Origin: Streptomyces roseochromogenus subsp. oscitans DS 12.976
GTDB lineage: Bacteria > Actinomycetota > Actinomycetes > Streptomycetales > Streptomycetaceae
Assembly: GCF_000497445.1 (NCBI RefSeq)
Contig: NZ_CM002285.1
Span: forward strand, 6,086,797 to 6,116,694
Direction of reading: 5' to 3'
DNA length: 29,898 nucleotides
Shown here: positions 22,488 to 29,839 of the stretch, piece by piece
How positions within the stretch are numbered: the first letter of the stretch is position 1
Layout of the letters: every line of letters begins with the position of its first letter
Translations under genes and position numbers: made by a program
Notes under the pieces: model-generated
Told to the model about the DNA's origin: nothing
The model's input: the letters and a program-made list of their open reading frames with translations, nothing else
Database searches by the model: none

Positions 22488-23318
22488 TCAGCTCCCTGTG
22501 CTCCGGTACGAACGAAGTCCCGCCCGCCAGGACAGCCCCGCCAGCGCACAGCACCCCACCGCCACCAGCGGCGGAGCGAACGCCACCCACCCGGGCAGCC
22601 CCAGCGGATACGGCCGCCCCAGCACATAGGTCGCGGGCAGCCAGTTGACGAAGGCCAGCGGCAGCACGAAGGTCACCCCGCGCACCAGCTCCTTCGCGAA
22701 CACCGTCGGCGGATACTGCAGCAGCGTCGTCCCGCCGTAGGTGAAGGCGTTCTGCACCTCCGAGGCGTCCTGCGCCAGGAACTGGAAGGCAGCACCCGCC
22801 ACGAACACCGCGCAGAAGATCCCGCAGCCGCTCACCACCATCACCGGCATCAGCAGCAGCTTCAGCGGTGTCCAGTCGACGTCGACCCGGGGCAGCGACC
22901 AGCCCAGCACCAGCGCGCCCTGCACCACCCGGCCCAGCCGCCGCAGCGCGAACTGGTCGGCCGCCACCTGCGCCAGCACCGGCGCCGGACGCACCAGGAG
23001 CGTGTCCAGCGTGCCGTCGCGCACCCGCCGCCCCAGCCGCTCCATCGACCCGATCACCAGGTCGGCCAGCCCGAAGGCCAGACCGGACAGGCCGTAGAGG
23101 AAGGCCACCTCGGGCAGCGACCAGCCGCCCAGGGCGTTCACCCGCGAGAACATCAGCATGATCCCGACGAAGTCGAGCATGGTCGCCGCGAAGTTGCCGA
23201 ACGTGGTCATCACGAACGAGGCGCGGTACGCCATCGTGGACCGCACCCACATCCCGGCGATCATCAGATACGCCCGCAGCCCCTCCCGCACCCGCCCGCG
23301 GTGACGTACCTCATCCAC
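22488..23318 (-). CDS. ABC-2 type membrane permease (DUF990-like), second subunit
   Basis: I choose GTG 23318, which overlaps the upstream permease stop by eight bases (GTGGATGA), as a classical coupled start; the open frame back to 23426 is out of context. The product is 276 residues with about six membrane helices: ASFVMTTFGNFAATMLDFVGIMLMF, VAFLYGLSGLAFGLADLVIGS, a cluster around LLLMPVMVVSGCGIFCAVFVAGAAF, and a final VAFAPPLVAVGCCALAGLSW. GTLDTLLVRPAPVLAQVAAD is the conserved cytosolic loop of this family. It should form a heterodimer with the upstream permease and dock on the ATPase. Efflux is likely; substrate unknown. Confidence 0.87.
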   Translation of the reverse strand: MDEVRHRGRVREGLRAYLMIAGMWVRSTMAYRASFVMTTFGNFAATMLDFVGIMLMFSRVNALGGWSLPEVAFLYGLSGLAFGLADLVIGSMERLGRRVRDGTLDTLLVRPAPVLAQVAADQFALRRLGRVVQGALVLGWSLPRVDVDWTPLKLLLMPVMVVSGCGIFCAVFVAGAAFQFLAQDASEVQNAFTYGGTTLLQYPPTVFAKELVRGVTFVLPLAFVNWLPATYVLGRPYPLGLPGWVAFAPPLVAVGCCALAGLSWRAGLRSYRSTGS

Positions 23319-24111
23319 CCTGGACCACCACCCTGCGCGTCGCCGCAGACTGCACCAGCCGCCCGGCGCCCAGCAGCGCCACCGCCCACGCCCCCTGGAA
23401 CGCGTACGTGCCCAGCGGATCCGCATGCCCCAGCAGGATCTGGGCCGGCGCCTGGAGCAGCGAGGACCACGGCAGAGCGCGTACGACCTCGCCGAGCGTG
23501 CCCGGGAAGACGTTCAGCGGCAGCAGCATGCCCGAGCAGAAAAAGCCGGCGAGCCATGCCATCTGCGTCACACCCGTACCGTCCAGGAGCCAGAACGCGC
23601 TCAGCGCGACCAGATACCGGATCCCGAACCCGACGAGCATCGCCAGCAGCACGGCGACGAAGAAGGCGATCCAGGTGCCCGCGTCCGTCGGCAGGTACAC
23701 CGGGAAGCACAGGGCGCCGAAGAGGAAGGGGACCGCTCCCCGGCCCAGCAGCTGGAAGAAGGCCCGGCCGAGATCGGTGGCGAGCCACCACAGCTGCAGG
23801 TCGGCGGGCCGGCACAGGTCGATCGCCACGTCCCCCGTACGGATGCGTTCCATCAGCTCGTTCTCGACGCCTCCGCCGCCGATCGCGAGCGTCGACAGGA
23901 ACGCCTGGCCCACCCATACATAGGTCACGACCTGCGACTGATCCCACCCGCCCAGGTGCGGTCGCTGGTCCCAGAGCGCGCGATACGTGTACACGAGGAT
24001 CAGCCCGAAGACCGTGTTCGTGAACACCCCTGCCGCAGTGGCGGCCCGATACGTCGCGTACCGTCTGAATCCCCCCGCCGCGACGGCCACGTACAACCGT
24101 CCCGCGCCCAC
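23311..24111 (-). CDS. ABC-2 type membrane permease (DUF990-like), first subunit
   Basis: GTG 24111 has GGGAGG nine bases upstream and starts VGAGRLYVAVAAGGFRRYATYRAAT; the 266-residue product has about six helices. Landmarks are TNTVFGLILVYTYRAL, the loop RIRTGDVAIDLCRPADLQLWWLATDLGRAFFQ (parallel to the DGTLDTLLVRP loop of the second subunit) and LNVFPGTLGEVVRALPW, typical of DUF990 ABC-2 permeases. An enormous open frame runs on upstream through the PBP gene region and is a shadow. First gene of the operon, divergent from the penicillin-binding protein. By family it exports an unknown, probably hydrophobic, compound. Confidence 0.86.
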   Translation of the reverse strand: MGAGRLYVAVAAGGFRRYATYRAATAAGVFTNTVFGLILVYTYRALWDQRPHLGGWDQSQVVTYVWVGQAFLSTLAIGGGGVENELMERIRTGDVAIDLCRPADLQLWWLATDLGRAFFQLLGRGAVPFLFGALCFPVYLPTDAGTWIAFFVAVLLAMLVGFGIRYLVALSAFWLLDGTGVTQMAWLAGFFCSGMLLPLNVFPGTLGEVVRALPWSSLLQAPAQILLGHADPLGTYAFQGAWAVALLGAGRLVQSAATRRVVVQGG

Positions 24112-24152
24112 GCCAGTCCACCTCCCGGGACCGCTCGACACCGAAGCGCAGG

Positions 24153-24158
24153 AGCCTA
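24153..24158 (-). promoter_or_regulatory. -10 hexamer candidate for the ABC operon
   Basis: On the minus strand TAGGCT lies about 41 bases before the GTG at 24111, consistent with a short leader carrying the GGGAGG ribosome site. A 7-bp hairpin (CGGCCAC 24177-24183 with GTGGCCG 24191-24197) lies just upstream in the divergent region. No convincing -35 box was seen. Confidence 0.35.
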
Positions 24159-24261
24159 GTCGGGAGGCCCGGTCGCCGGCCACGCATTTTGTGGCCGAAG
24201 CGTGCCGGAATCCGGGAACGGAACGCCAGGTGCGAGAGTCTTCCAACCGGGGGCGCAGAAG

Positions 24262-24286
24262 CGTACGAGGCGTACGGGAACGTACG
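24262..24286 (+). promoter_or_regulatory. Three CGTACG palindromes one helical turn apart
   Basis: CGTACG occurs at 24262-24267, 24271-24276 and 24281-24286, with spacings of nine and ten bases. The array lies about 30-50 bases before the PBP start, between promoter and ribosome site. Same-face spacing suggests an operator for an oligomeric regulator. Confidence 0.4.
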
Positions 24287-24315
24287 ACGCGAAAAAACAG
24301 GAGTCCGTGCACGAC

Positions 24316-27300
24316 ATGAGCGACGAGCCGCAGCCGCAGCAGCCGACCGAAGGCGTGCCGCCGACAGAGCCGCTGCAGGCTGAACGGCCCGGTGACCCCG
24401 GGGGCGAGCGGCCAGAGTCCGGCGAGCGGGCAGGGTCCGGGGCGACGCCTAAACCGGCGAACCCGACGCCTGCCGCGGAGACCGAGCGAGCCGAGGGATC
24501 CGGGCGGGCTGGGCAGGCCGCGCGTGGTGATCAAGGTCGGGAGGCCGAGGCCGGCCGAACGGGTGATCGTCCGGCGGCCCAGGACCGGACGGCCTCCATG
24601 GCTCGGGCCCGCCAGGCTGCCCGAGGCGGCCGCACGGAGCCGGGGACGGCCACGCCGAGCGGCGACACGACCTCCGGTGAGGGCTCGGGCCCGGTTTCGG
24701 CACCCGGCTCGCCAGCCGGTTCGGCTCCGGCGTCCGGCAGGAATGCGACGACTCGTGAGGGTTCGGCGTCCGGTGCGGGTTCGGTGTCTGGCGGGGATGC
24801 GGCGGTTCGTGAGGGCTCGGCCAAGCATGCGGCGGCTCGCGAGGGTTCGGCCTCCGGTGCGGGCTCGGTGTCCGGCAAGGATGCGGCGGTTCGCGAGAGC
24901 TCGGCCAACGACGCGGCGGTTCGTGAGGGCTCGGGCTCCGGTGGGGACTCGGCGGGCGGTGCGGCCACGGGTTCGGCTTCGGCGTCCGTCGGTGGCGCGT
25001 CGGCAGCCGGTGTGTCCAAGGCATCCGAGGGAGTCGGCGCGGCCGCTGGGCGTCGTAGTGGCTCCGGGAAGCCGCAGGGGTCGGGGACGCCGGCCGGTTC
25101 CGAGCAGGGGCAGTCGGCCGAGAGCACCCAGGTGCTCCGGCGTGTCACGGCGCCCCGCGGGTCCGACGCGGCCGCTGCGGGCCCCGGTGAGACGCGGGCG
25201 CCCGAGACCACCCAGGTCCTCAGGCGGGTCAACGCACCCCGAGCGGCCGAGCCGGGCGACCCCGTCGAGACCACGGCCGCCTCCCCGGCCGGTGAGCCGA
25301 GCGCCACCGGCCGTACCCCGCGCACCTCGCGTACTTCTCACACCACCGGTACCGGCGCGAACCTCGCTGCCCAGGCCGCCGGCGCGGCAGGTGCCGCCGG
25401 CGCCGCCGCCGGACAGGCCTCCCAAGCGAGCCCCGCCGGAGCCGCCACCCCCACCCGCGGCCCTCGCACCGGCACCAACGCCCGCCGCGACACCCCCCGG
25501 AGCGACGCCCGGGCCTCCGAGGAGAACACCACCCTCCTCGCCGCCACCCCCGGCGACGGTCAGCCGGCCGGAGGCGATGGCGGCGCGGGCAAAAAGCCCA
25601 AGCGACCCAAGCGGACCGGGTGGCGGAGGATCATTCCCACCTGGCGGATGGTGTTCGGCACCTTCATCGTCGGCGTGCTGCTGATCATGGGGCTCTTCTT
25701 CGTCGGCTACTCGATGGTCAACATCCCGCCGGCCAACGCCATGGCCATGAAGCAGAGCAACGTCTACCTCTACGCCGACGGCTCCCAGCTGGCCCGCGAC
25801 GGCGACATCAACCGCGAGAACGTGAGCCTCGCCCAGGTCTCCAAGGACGCCCAGCACGCCGTACTGGCCGCCGAGGACCGCGACTTCTACTCCGAGTCGG
25901 CCGTCGACCCCAAGGCGATGGTCCGCGCCATGTGGAACACCGCGACCGGCAAGGGCAAGCAGTCCGGCTCGACGATCACCCAGCAGTACGTGAAGAACTA
26001 CTACCTGGCCCAGGAGCAGACGCTCACCCGCAAGGCCAAGGAGTTCTTCATCTCGATCAAGCTGGACCGGCAGAAGTCCAAGGACGAGATCTTCGAGGGC
26101 TACCTCAACACCAGCTTCTTCGGCCGCAACGCCTACGGCATCCAGGCCGCCGCCCAGGCCTACTACGGCATGGACGCCAAGGACCTGGACCCGGCCCGCG
26201 CCGCCTACCTCGCCGCGCTCGTCAACGCGCCCAGCGAGTACGACGTCGTGGCCCACCCCGAGAACAAGTCGGCGGCGGTCGCCCGCTGGAACTACGTCCT
26301 GGACGGCATGGTCAAGAAGAGGTGGCTCAGCCAGTCCCAGCGCGCCGGCCTGAAGTTCCCGATGCCGAAGGAGCAGACGGTCTCCACCGGCCTGTCCGGC
26401 CAGCGCGGCTACCTCGTGCAGGCGGTCAAGGACTACCTGTCCAAGAACAACATCATCGACTCCGACCAGCTCGCGGCCGGCGGCTACCGCATCACCACCA
26501 CCATCCAGAAGGACAAGCAGAACGCCTTCGTCAAGGCGGTGAACGACCAGCTGATCTCCAAGTTGGACAAGAAGAACAACAAGGCCGACAACTACGTCCG
26601 CGCGGGCGGCGCCTCCGTCGACCCGAAGACCGGCAAGGTCGTCGCGATGTACGGCGGCATCGACTACGTGAAGCAGTACACCAACGGCGCGACCCGTGGT
26701 GACTTCCAGGTCGGCTCGACGTTCAAGCCGTTCGTGTTCACCTCGGCGGTGCAGAACGGCTCGACCACCCAGGACGGCCGCACCATCACCCCGAACACCA
26801 TGTACGACGGCACCAACGAGCGCCCCGTACAAGGCTGGAACGGCGGTGCCTACGCCCCGCAGAACGAGGACCAGAAGTCGTACGGCCAGATCAACGTCAC
26901 GAAGGCGACGGACCTGTCCGTGAACGCCGTCTACGCGCAGATGGCGGTCGACGTCGGCCCCTCCAAGGTCAAGAAGACCGCGATCGACCTCGGCATCCCC
27001 TCCGGCACCCCGGACCTCCAGCCCTACCCGTCGATCGCCCTCGGCACCGCCACCGCCAGCGTGCTGGACATGGCGGAGAGCTACGCAACCCTCGCCAACC
27101 ACGGCCAGCACGGCACGTACACCCTGATCGACAAGATCACCAAGGACGGCACGAACGAGATCAAGCTGCCCGAGCAGTCGGTCGAGCAGGCCGTCAGCCG
27201 GGAGGCTGCCGACACCACCACGTCGATCCTGCAGAGCGTGGTCGACAACGGCACCGCCACCGCCGCGCAGGCCGCGGACCGTCCGGCGGCCGGCAAGACC

Positions 27301-27921
27301 GGTACGGCCGAGAACGACACCGCCGCCTGGTTCGCGGGCTACACCCCGGACCTGGCCACGGTGGTCTCCGTCATGGGCCAGGACCCGGTGACGGCCAAGC
27401 ACATGGGGCTGTACGGCGCTCTCGGCCAGCCCCGTATGAACGGTGGCGGCCCGCCGACCCAGATCTGGGCCCAGTACACGCACGACGCGCTGCAGGACCA
27501 GCCGGCCAACGACTTCGACCTCCAGCTGGAGCAGGGCGCCGAGGCGACGCAGCCGCCCGCCGCGACCGGCTCGGCTCAGCCGGGCACGAACGGTGGCCAG
27601 AGCGGCAGTCCGACCGCGAGCCCGACCGGCGGCGGCGCGACCATGAGCCCGGCCGGCGGCACCACCGGCACCCCCACCACCGGCGGGACGACCACCGGAG
27701 GATCCCCCACCACCGGTGGTGGCACCACGACCGGCGGCACCCCCACGACCGGAGGCAACACGACGGGCGGGGGCACGACCACCGGCGGTGACACCACGGG
27801 TGGCGGCGCGACCGGCACGGACACCACCGGCGGCGGTACGGCCGCGGGCGGCATGACCGACGGCGGCGGAGGCACGACAGGCACGGCCGCCGGCGCGGGA
27901 GGCGGCGACCCCGCCGCCTGA
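24316..27921 (+). CDS. Bifunctional penicillin-binding protein (GT51 transglycosylase / transpeptidase) with long disordered tails
   Basis: From ATG 24316 the protein is 1201 residues, against roughly 700-800 for most actinobacterial class A PBPs. Residues 1-435 are a disordered cytoplasmic tail rich in A, G, S, T and E, with repeated REGSA units and two TQVLRRV-x-APR motifs. A single membrane helix spans about 445-466. The transglycosylase has its catalytic E520 in AAEDRDFYSE, then GSTITQQYVKN. The transpeptidase has S801-T-F-K804, S868-V-N870 and K994-T-G-T997. Residues after about 1065 form a Thr/Gly-rich extracellular tail (TTGG repeats). It polymerises and crosslinks peptidoglycan. CAGGAG is 12 bases before the ATG; GTG 24307 is a close alternative start. 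Divergent from the ABC operon. Confidence 0.93.
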   Translation: MSDEPQPQQPTEGVPPTEPLQAERPGDPGGERPESGERAGSGATPKPANPTPAAETERAEGSGRAGQAARGDQGREAEAGRTGDRPAAQDRTASMARARQAARGGRTEPGTATPSGDTTSGEGSGPVSAPGSPAGSAPASGRNATTREGSASGAGSVSGGDAAVREGSAKHAAAREGSASGAGSVSGKDAAVRESSANDAAVREGSGSGGDSAGGAATGSASASVGGASAAGVSKASEGVGAAAGRRSGSGKPQGSGTPAGSEQGQSAESTQVLRRVTAPRGSDAAAAGPGETRAPETTQVLRRVNAPRAAEPGDPVETTAASPAGEPSATGRTPRTSRTSHTTGTGANLAAQAAGAAGAAGAAAGQASQASPAGAATPTRGPRTGTNARRDTPRSDARASEENTTLLAATPGDGQPAGGDGGAGKKPKRPKRTGWRRIIPTWRMVFGTFIVGVLLIMGLFFVGYSMVNIPPANAMAMKQSNVYLYADGSQLARDGDINRENVSLAQVSKDAQHAVLAAEDRDFYSESAVDPKAMVRAMWNTATGKGKQSGSTITQQYVKNYYLAQEQTLTRKAKEFFISIKLDRQKSKDEIFEGYLNTSFFGRNAYGIQAAAQAYYGMDAKDLDPARAAYLAALVNAPSEYDVVAHPENKSAAVARWNYVLDGMVKKRWLSQSQRAGLKFPMPKEQTVSTGLSGQRGYLVQAVKDYLSKNNIIDSDQLAAGGYRITTTIQKDKQNAFVKAVNDQLISKLDKKNNKADNYVRAGGASVDPKTGKVVAMYGGIDYVKQYTNGATRGDFQVGSTFKPFVFTSAVQNGSTTQDGRTITPNTMYDGTNERPVQGWNGGAYAPQNEDQKSYGQINVTKATDLSVNAVYAQMAVDVGPSKVKKTAIDLGIPSGTPDLQPYPSIALGTATASVLDMAESYATLANHGQHGTYTLIDKITKDGTNEIKLPEQSVEQAVSREAADTTTSILQSVVDNGTATAAQAADRPAAGKTGTAENDTAAWFAGYTPDLATVVSVMGQDPVTAKHMGLYGALGQPRMNGGGPPTQIWAQYTHDALQDQPANDFDLQLEQGAEATQPPAATGSAQPGTNGGQSGSPTASPTGGGATMSPAGGTTGTPTTGGTTTGGSPTTGGGTTTGGTPTTGGNTTGGGTTTGGDTTGGGATGTDTTGGGTAAGGMTDGGGGTTGTAAGAGGGDPAA

Positions 27922-27940
27922 TGCCCCGGTGATGCCCCGG
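27919..27940 (+). repeat. 11-bp tandem repeat over the PBP stop codon
   Basis: TGATGCCCCGG is present twice in a row (27919-27929, 27930-27940) and a third copy begins at 27941. The PBP stop TGA is the first three bases of the first copy, so the repeat supplies extra in-series TGA words between two convergent genes. Confidence 0.8.
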
Positions 27941-27947
27941 TGATGTC

Positions 27948-28268
27948 TCAGTGCCCGCTGGTCGCCTTCAGCCCCACCACGGCGACCAGCAGCAGACAGA
28001 CGAAGAAGATGCGGGCGGCGGTGACCGGCTCACCCAGCACCACCATGCCGAGCACCGCCGCACCGGCCGCCCCGATACCGACCCACACGCCGTAGGCGGT
28101 ACCGATGGGCAGAGACTTCGCGGCGTACGACAGCAGAAGCATGCTGGCCACGATCCCGGCGCCGGTGAACAGGCTGGGCACCAGCCGGGTGAAGCCCTCC
28201 GTGTACTTCATCCCGATCGACCAGCCGACTTCCAGCAGACCGGCGACGATCAGCAGAATCCAGGCCAT
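27948..28268 (-). CDS. gdx: SMR family guanidinium exporter (SugE/Gdx-like)
   Basis: The 106-residue four-helix protein starts MAWILLIVAGLLEVGWSIGMKYTEGF with the essential E13 of the small multidrug resistance family. LPIGTAYGVWVGIGAAGAAVLGMVVLGEP is the second signature, and the single-gene SugE/Gdx subtype is suggested by the W-S/K-Y-T-E-G-F stretch. GGAGG lies seven bases before the ATG. Upstream on the same strand is a sequence that reads as a guanidine-III riboswitch, which supports guanidinium:H+ antiport rather than general drug efflux. Gdx proteins act as dual-topology homodimers, consistent with a single gene here. It ends against the PBP stop, convergently. Confidence 0.9.
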   Translation of the reverse strand: MAWILLIVAGLLEVGWSIGMKYTEGFTRLVPSLFTGAGIVASMLLLSYAAKSLPIGTAYGVWVGIGAAGAAVLGMVVLGEPVTAARIFFVCLLLVAVVGLKATSGH

Positions 28269-28300
28269 GACAGCACCTCCGGTAGGTATCTCTGAACGGG

Positions 28301-28356
28301 GGTGCGTCGTCTTTTCCTGGGGGTCGGGGATCCCGGTACGGCGCGTCTCGTCGGGC
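28301..28356 (-). promoter_or_regulatory. Guanidine-III riboswitch (ykkC-III) upstream of gdx
   Basis: Read on the minus strand, CCCG-ACGAGACGCGCCGUAC-CGGG is followed by a C-rich linker and AGGAAAAGACGACGC. I compare it with the Thermobifida fusca guanidine-III aptamer as I remember it: CCGG, ACGAGGUGCGCCGUAC, CCGG, then AGGACAAGACGGCGC. The first stem covaries (CCGG/CCGG becomes CCCG/CGGG) while the loop ACGAG..GCGCCGUAC and the 3' AGGA.AAGACG stay fixed. GCGCCGU can pair with ACGACGC with one C-A mismatch as the second stem. The linker is longer than in T. fusca. The aptamer ends about 22 bases before the GGAGG site of gdx. Confidence 0.82.
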
Positions 28357-28389
28357 TGACCGCTTTCGAACATAGCAAAGGAAGTGCAA

Positions 28390-28421
28390 AAGGGGCCGGT
28401 GACGATGGTCACCGGCCCCTT
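28390..28421 (-). terminator. Terminator of the GroES-like gene, before gdx
   Basis: AAGGGGCCGGTGAC (28390-28403) pairs perfectly over 14 bp with GTCACCGGCCCCTT (28408-28421) around GATG. On the minus strand it is followed by TTTTGC, a short U-run, fitting termination of the gene that stops at 28475. Confidence 0.9.
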
Positions 28422-28426
28422 CGGCT

Positions 28427-28467
28427 GCCGAAAGACAGCAGCCGAAAGACGGCTGCCCGAAGACAGC
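28427..28467. repeat. Three imperfect 13-14 bp tandem copies after the GroES-like gene
   Basis: GCCGAAAGACAGC (28427-28439), GCCGAAAGACGGC (28441-28453) and GCCCGAAGACAGC (28455-28467) repeat with a 14-base period, just beyond the stop codon and before the terminator. Confidence 0.75.
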
Positions 28468-28474
28468 CGCCGAA

Positions 28475-28834
28475 TTACAGATACAGCCCCGTGGAGTCCT
28501 CCGACCCCTCGAAGCGGTCCGCGGCCACGGCGTGCAGATCGCGCTCGCGCATGAGCACGTACGCCACACCCCGCACCTCGACCTCGGCCCGGTCCTCCGG
28601 GTCGTACAGAACGCGGTCGCCGGGCTCCACGGTCCGTACGTTCTGGCCGACCGCCACGACCTCGGCCCAGGCCAGCCGGCGTCCGACCGCGGCGGTGGCG
28701 GGAATCAGAATGCCGCCCCCCGATCGCCGCTCGCCCTCGCCCGTGTCCTGCTTGACCAGAACGCGGTCGTGCAGCATCCGGATGGGGAGCTTGTCGTGAT
28801 GGGGGGTGCGGTGCTGGTCTCTGTTGGGGCTCAC
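28475..28834 (-). CDS. GroES/Cpn10-family protein (extra copy, no adjacent groEL)
   Basis: The 119-residue protein has a full Cpn10 fold: LPIRMLHDRVLVKQD, a mobile-loop region (TGEGERRSGGGILIPATA), AWAEVVAVGQNV, VEPGDRVLYDPEDRAEVEVRG and YVLMRERDLHAV. It has about 18 extra N-terminal and 15 extra C-terminal residues compared with GroES (about 95-100 residues). No groEL is adjacent, so it is a stand-alone paralogue; whether it caps a chaperonin is unclear, as the loop is Gly-rich and altered. GTG 28834 has TAGGTT six bases upstream, supporting a leaderless start; ATG 28777 (MLHDRVLV) is an alternative that would trim the extension. Confidence 0.85.
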   Translation of the reverse strand: MSPNRDQHRTPHHDKLPIRMLHDRVLVKQDTGEGERRSGGGILIPATAAVGRRLAWAEVVAVGQNVRTVEPGDRVLYDPEDRAEVEVRGVAYVLMRERDLHAVAADRFEGSEDSTGLYL

Positions 28835-28840
28835 GCCTCG

Positions 28841-28846
28841 AACCTA
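28841..28846 (-). promoter_or_regulatory. -10 hexamer of the GroES-like gene (leaderless start)
   Basis: On the minus strand TAGGTT is followed by six bases and the GTG at 28834; no ribosome site is present. Confidence 0.5.
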
Positions 28847-28877
28847 CCTGTCTTCGCCCTGCCCGTACGCCTCCGGG

Positions 28878-29207
28878 TCAGCCCTTGCGTCGCCGGGAGC
28901 CCATGGCGAGCAGCCCGACGACACCGACCGCGACCAGCGCGACCGGCACGACCCGCTCCATCCGCAGGGCGCCCTCCTCATCCACGAACCGCGCCCTGAC
29001 CTCACTCACCACCCGGTTGACCTGTACATACGCCCGGCCGATGGTGTGGTCGACGTTGGCGACGACCTTGGCTTTCGCATCCCCGATGATCGTCTGCGGA
29101 TGGACCCGCACCCCGATCTCGTCGAGCGTCTCGGCCAGCACTTCACGGCGGCGCTTGATGTCCGCCTCGATCTGCGCCGGGGTTCTGGTGTCCGACGTGT
29201 CCGCCAC
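28878..29207 (-). CDS. DUF3618 family membrane-anchored protein
   Basis: GTG 29207 has CGGAGG seven bases upstream and yields 109 residues: VADTSDTRTPAQIEADIKRR, REVLAETLDEIGVRVHPQTI, then a polar helix and one C-terminal membrane segment (VVPVALVAVGVVGLLAMG) ending RRRKG. The RTPAQIEADIxxRRxxLAxTLDEIxxRVxP pattern is the DUF3618 signature, common in actinobacteria and of unknown role. The much longer open frame back to 29735 overlaps bcp and is not coding. Divergent from bcp. Confidence 0.88.
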   Translation of the reverse strand: MADTSDTRTPAQIEADIKRRREVLAETLDEIGVRVHPQTIIGDAKAKVVANVDHTIGRAYVQVNRVVSEVRARFVDEEGALRMERVVPVALVAVGVVGLLAMGSRRRKG

Positions 29208-29288
29208 CGTACGGCCTCCGAAGTCTCCTGATGCTGTTCCGGACAGTTTGTCAGTTGCGGGCCGCACCGCACCGCAAGGCCCCCCGGT

Positions 29289-29294
29289 TACGCT
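29289..29294 (+). promoter_or_regulatory. -10 hexamer of bcp (leaderless start)
   Basis: TACGCT is followed by six bases and the bcp ATG at 29301; no ribosome site is present. Confidence 0.5.
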
Positions 29295-29300
29295 GGCCCG

Positions 29301-29768
29301 ATGAGTGAGCGACTCCAGCCGGGGGACGTGGCCCCCGCCTTCACCCTCCCGGACGCCGACGGCAACGAGGTGTCCCTGTCCGCCCACAAGGGCCGCAAGG
29401 TCATCGTCTACTTCTACCCGGCCGCCCTGACCCCCGGCTGCACCAAGCAGGCCTGCGACTTCACGGACAACCTGGACCTGCTGGCCGGCGCCGGCTTCGA
29501 CGTCATCGGCATCAGCCCGGACCAGCCGGAGAAGCTGGCGAAGTTCCGCGAGAAGGAATCCCTGAAGGTGACCCTCCTCGCCGACCCGGAGAAGAAGGTC
29601 ACCGAGGCCTACGGCGCCTACGGGGAGAAGAAGAACTACGGCAAGACGTACCTGGGCGTCATCCGCTCCACGATCGTCGTGGACGAGGAGGGCAAGGTCG
29701 AACGGGCCCTCTACAACGTCCGTGCCACCGGCCACGTAGCCAAGATCATCAAAGATCTGGGCATCTGA
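29301..29768 (+). CDS. bcp: Thioredoxin-dependent thiol peroxidase (Bcp/PrxQ)
   Basis: The 155-residue peroxiredoxin reduces hydroperoxides using thioredoxin. The PrxQ signature is clear: YFYPAALTPGCTKQACDFTD with peroxidatic C47 and the resolving cysteine five residues later at C52, as in Bcp. The motif GISPDQPEKLAKF and the end VRATGHVAKIIKDL are also typical. Length is normal for the subfamily. The ATG is six bases behind TACGCT, so the message is probably leaderless. It is divergent from the DUF3618 gene and closed by a terminator at 29802-29839. Confidence 0.95.
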   Translation: MSERLQPGDVAPAFTLPDADGNEVSLSAHKGRKVIVYFYPAALTPGCTKQACDFTDNLDLLAGAGFDVIGISPDQPEKLAKFREKESLKVTLLADPEKKVTEAYGAYGEKKNYGKTYLGVIRSTIVVDEEGKVERALYNVRATGHVAKIIKDLGI

Positions 29769-29801
29769 GGAGCCGGACGTCTGACGCCCCCTCTCGGCGG
29801 A

Positions 29802-29839
29802 GGGCGGCCCGCCCCGGAGTGACCCGGTGCGGGCCGCCC
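29802..29839. terminator. Bidirectional terminator after bcp
   Basis: GGGCGGCCCGC (29802-29812) pairs perfectly with GCGGGCCGCCC (29829-29839) around a 16-base loop. It abuts a possible minus-strand stop at 29840. Confidence 0.85.

Noticed and set aside
23311..27483. A 1390-codon minus-strand open frame through the PBP gene
   Set aside because: Most of it lies antisense to the PBP domains and is a GC-bias shadow. Only its last 266 codons, after GTG 24111 with a good ribosome site, encode a recognisable permease.
28301..28356. Guanidine-II (mini-ykkC) riboswitch
   Set aside because: ACGA words occur but are not in paired hairpin loops; the guanidine-III pattern fits far better.
29208..29735. 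N-terminal extension of the DUF3618 frame
   Set aside because: It lies antisense to bcp, and a GTG with CGGAGG exactly seven bases upstream marks the real start at 29207.
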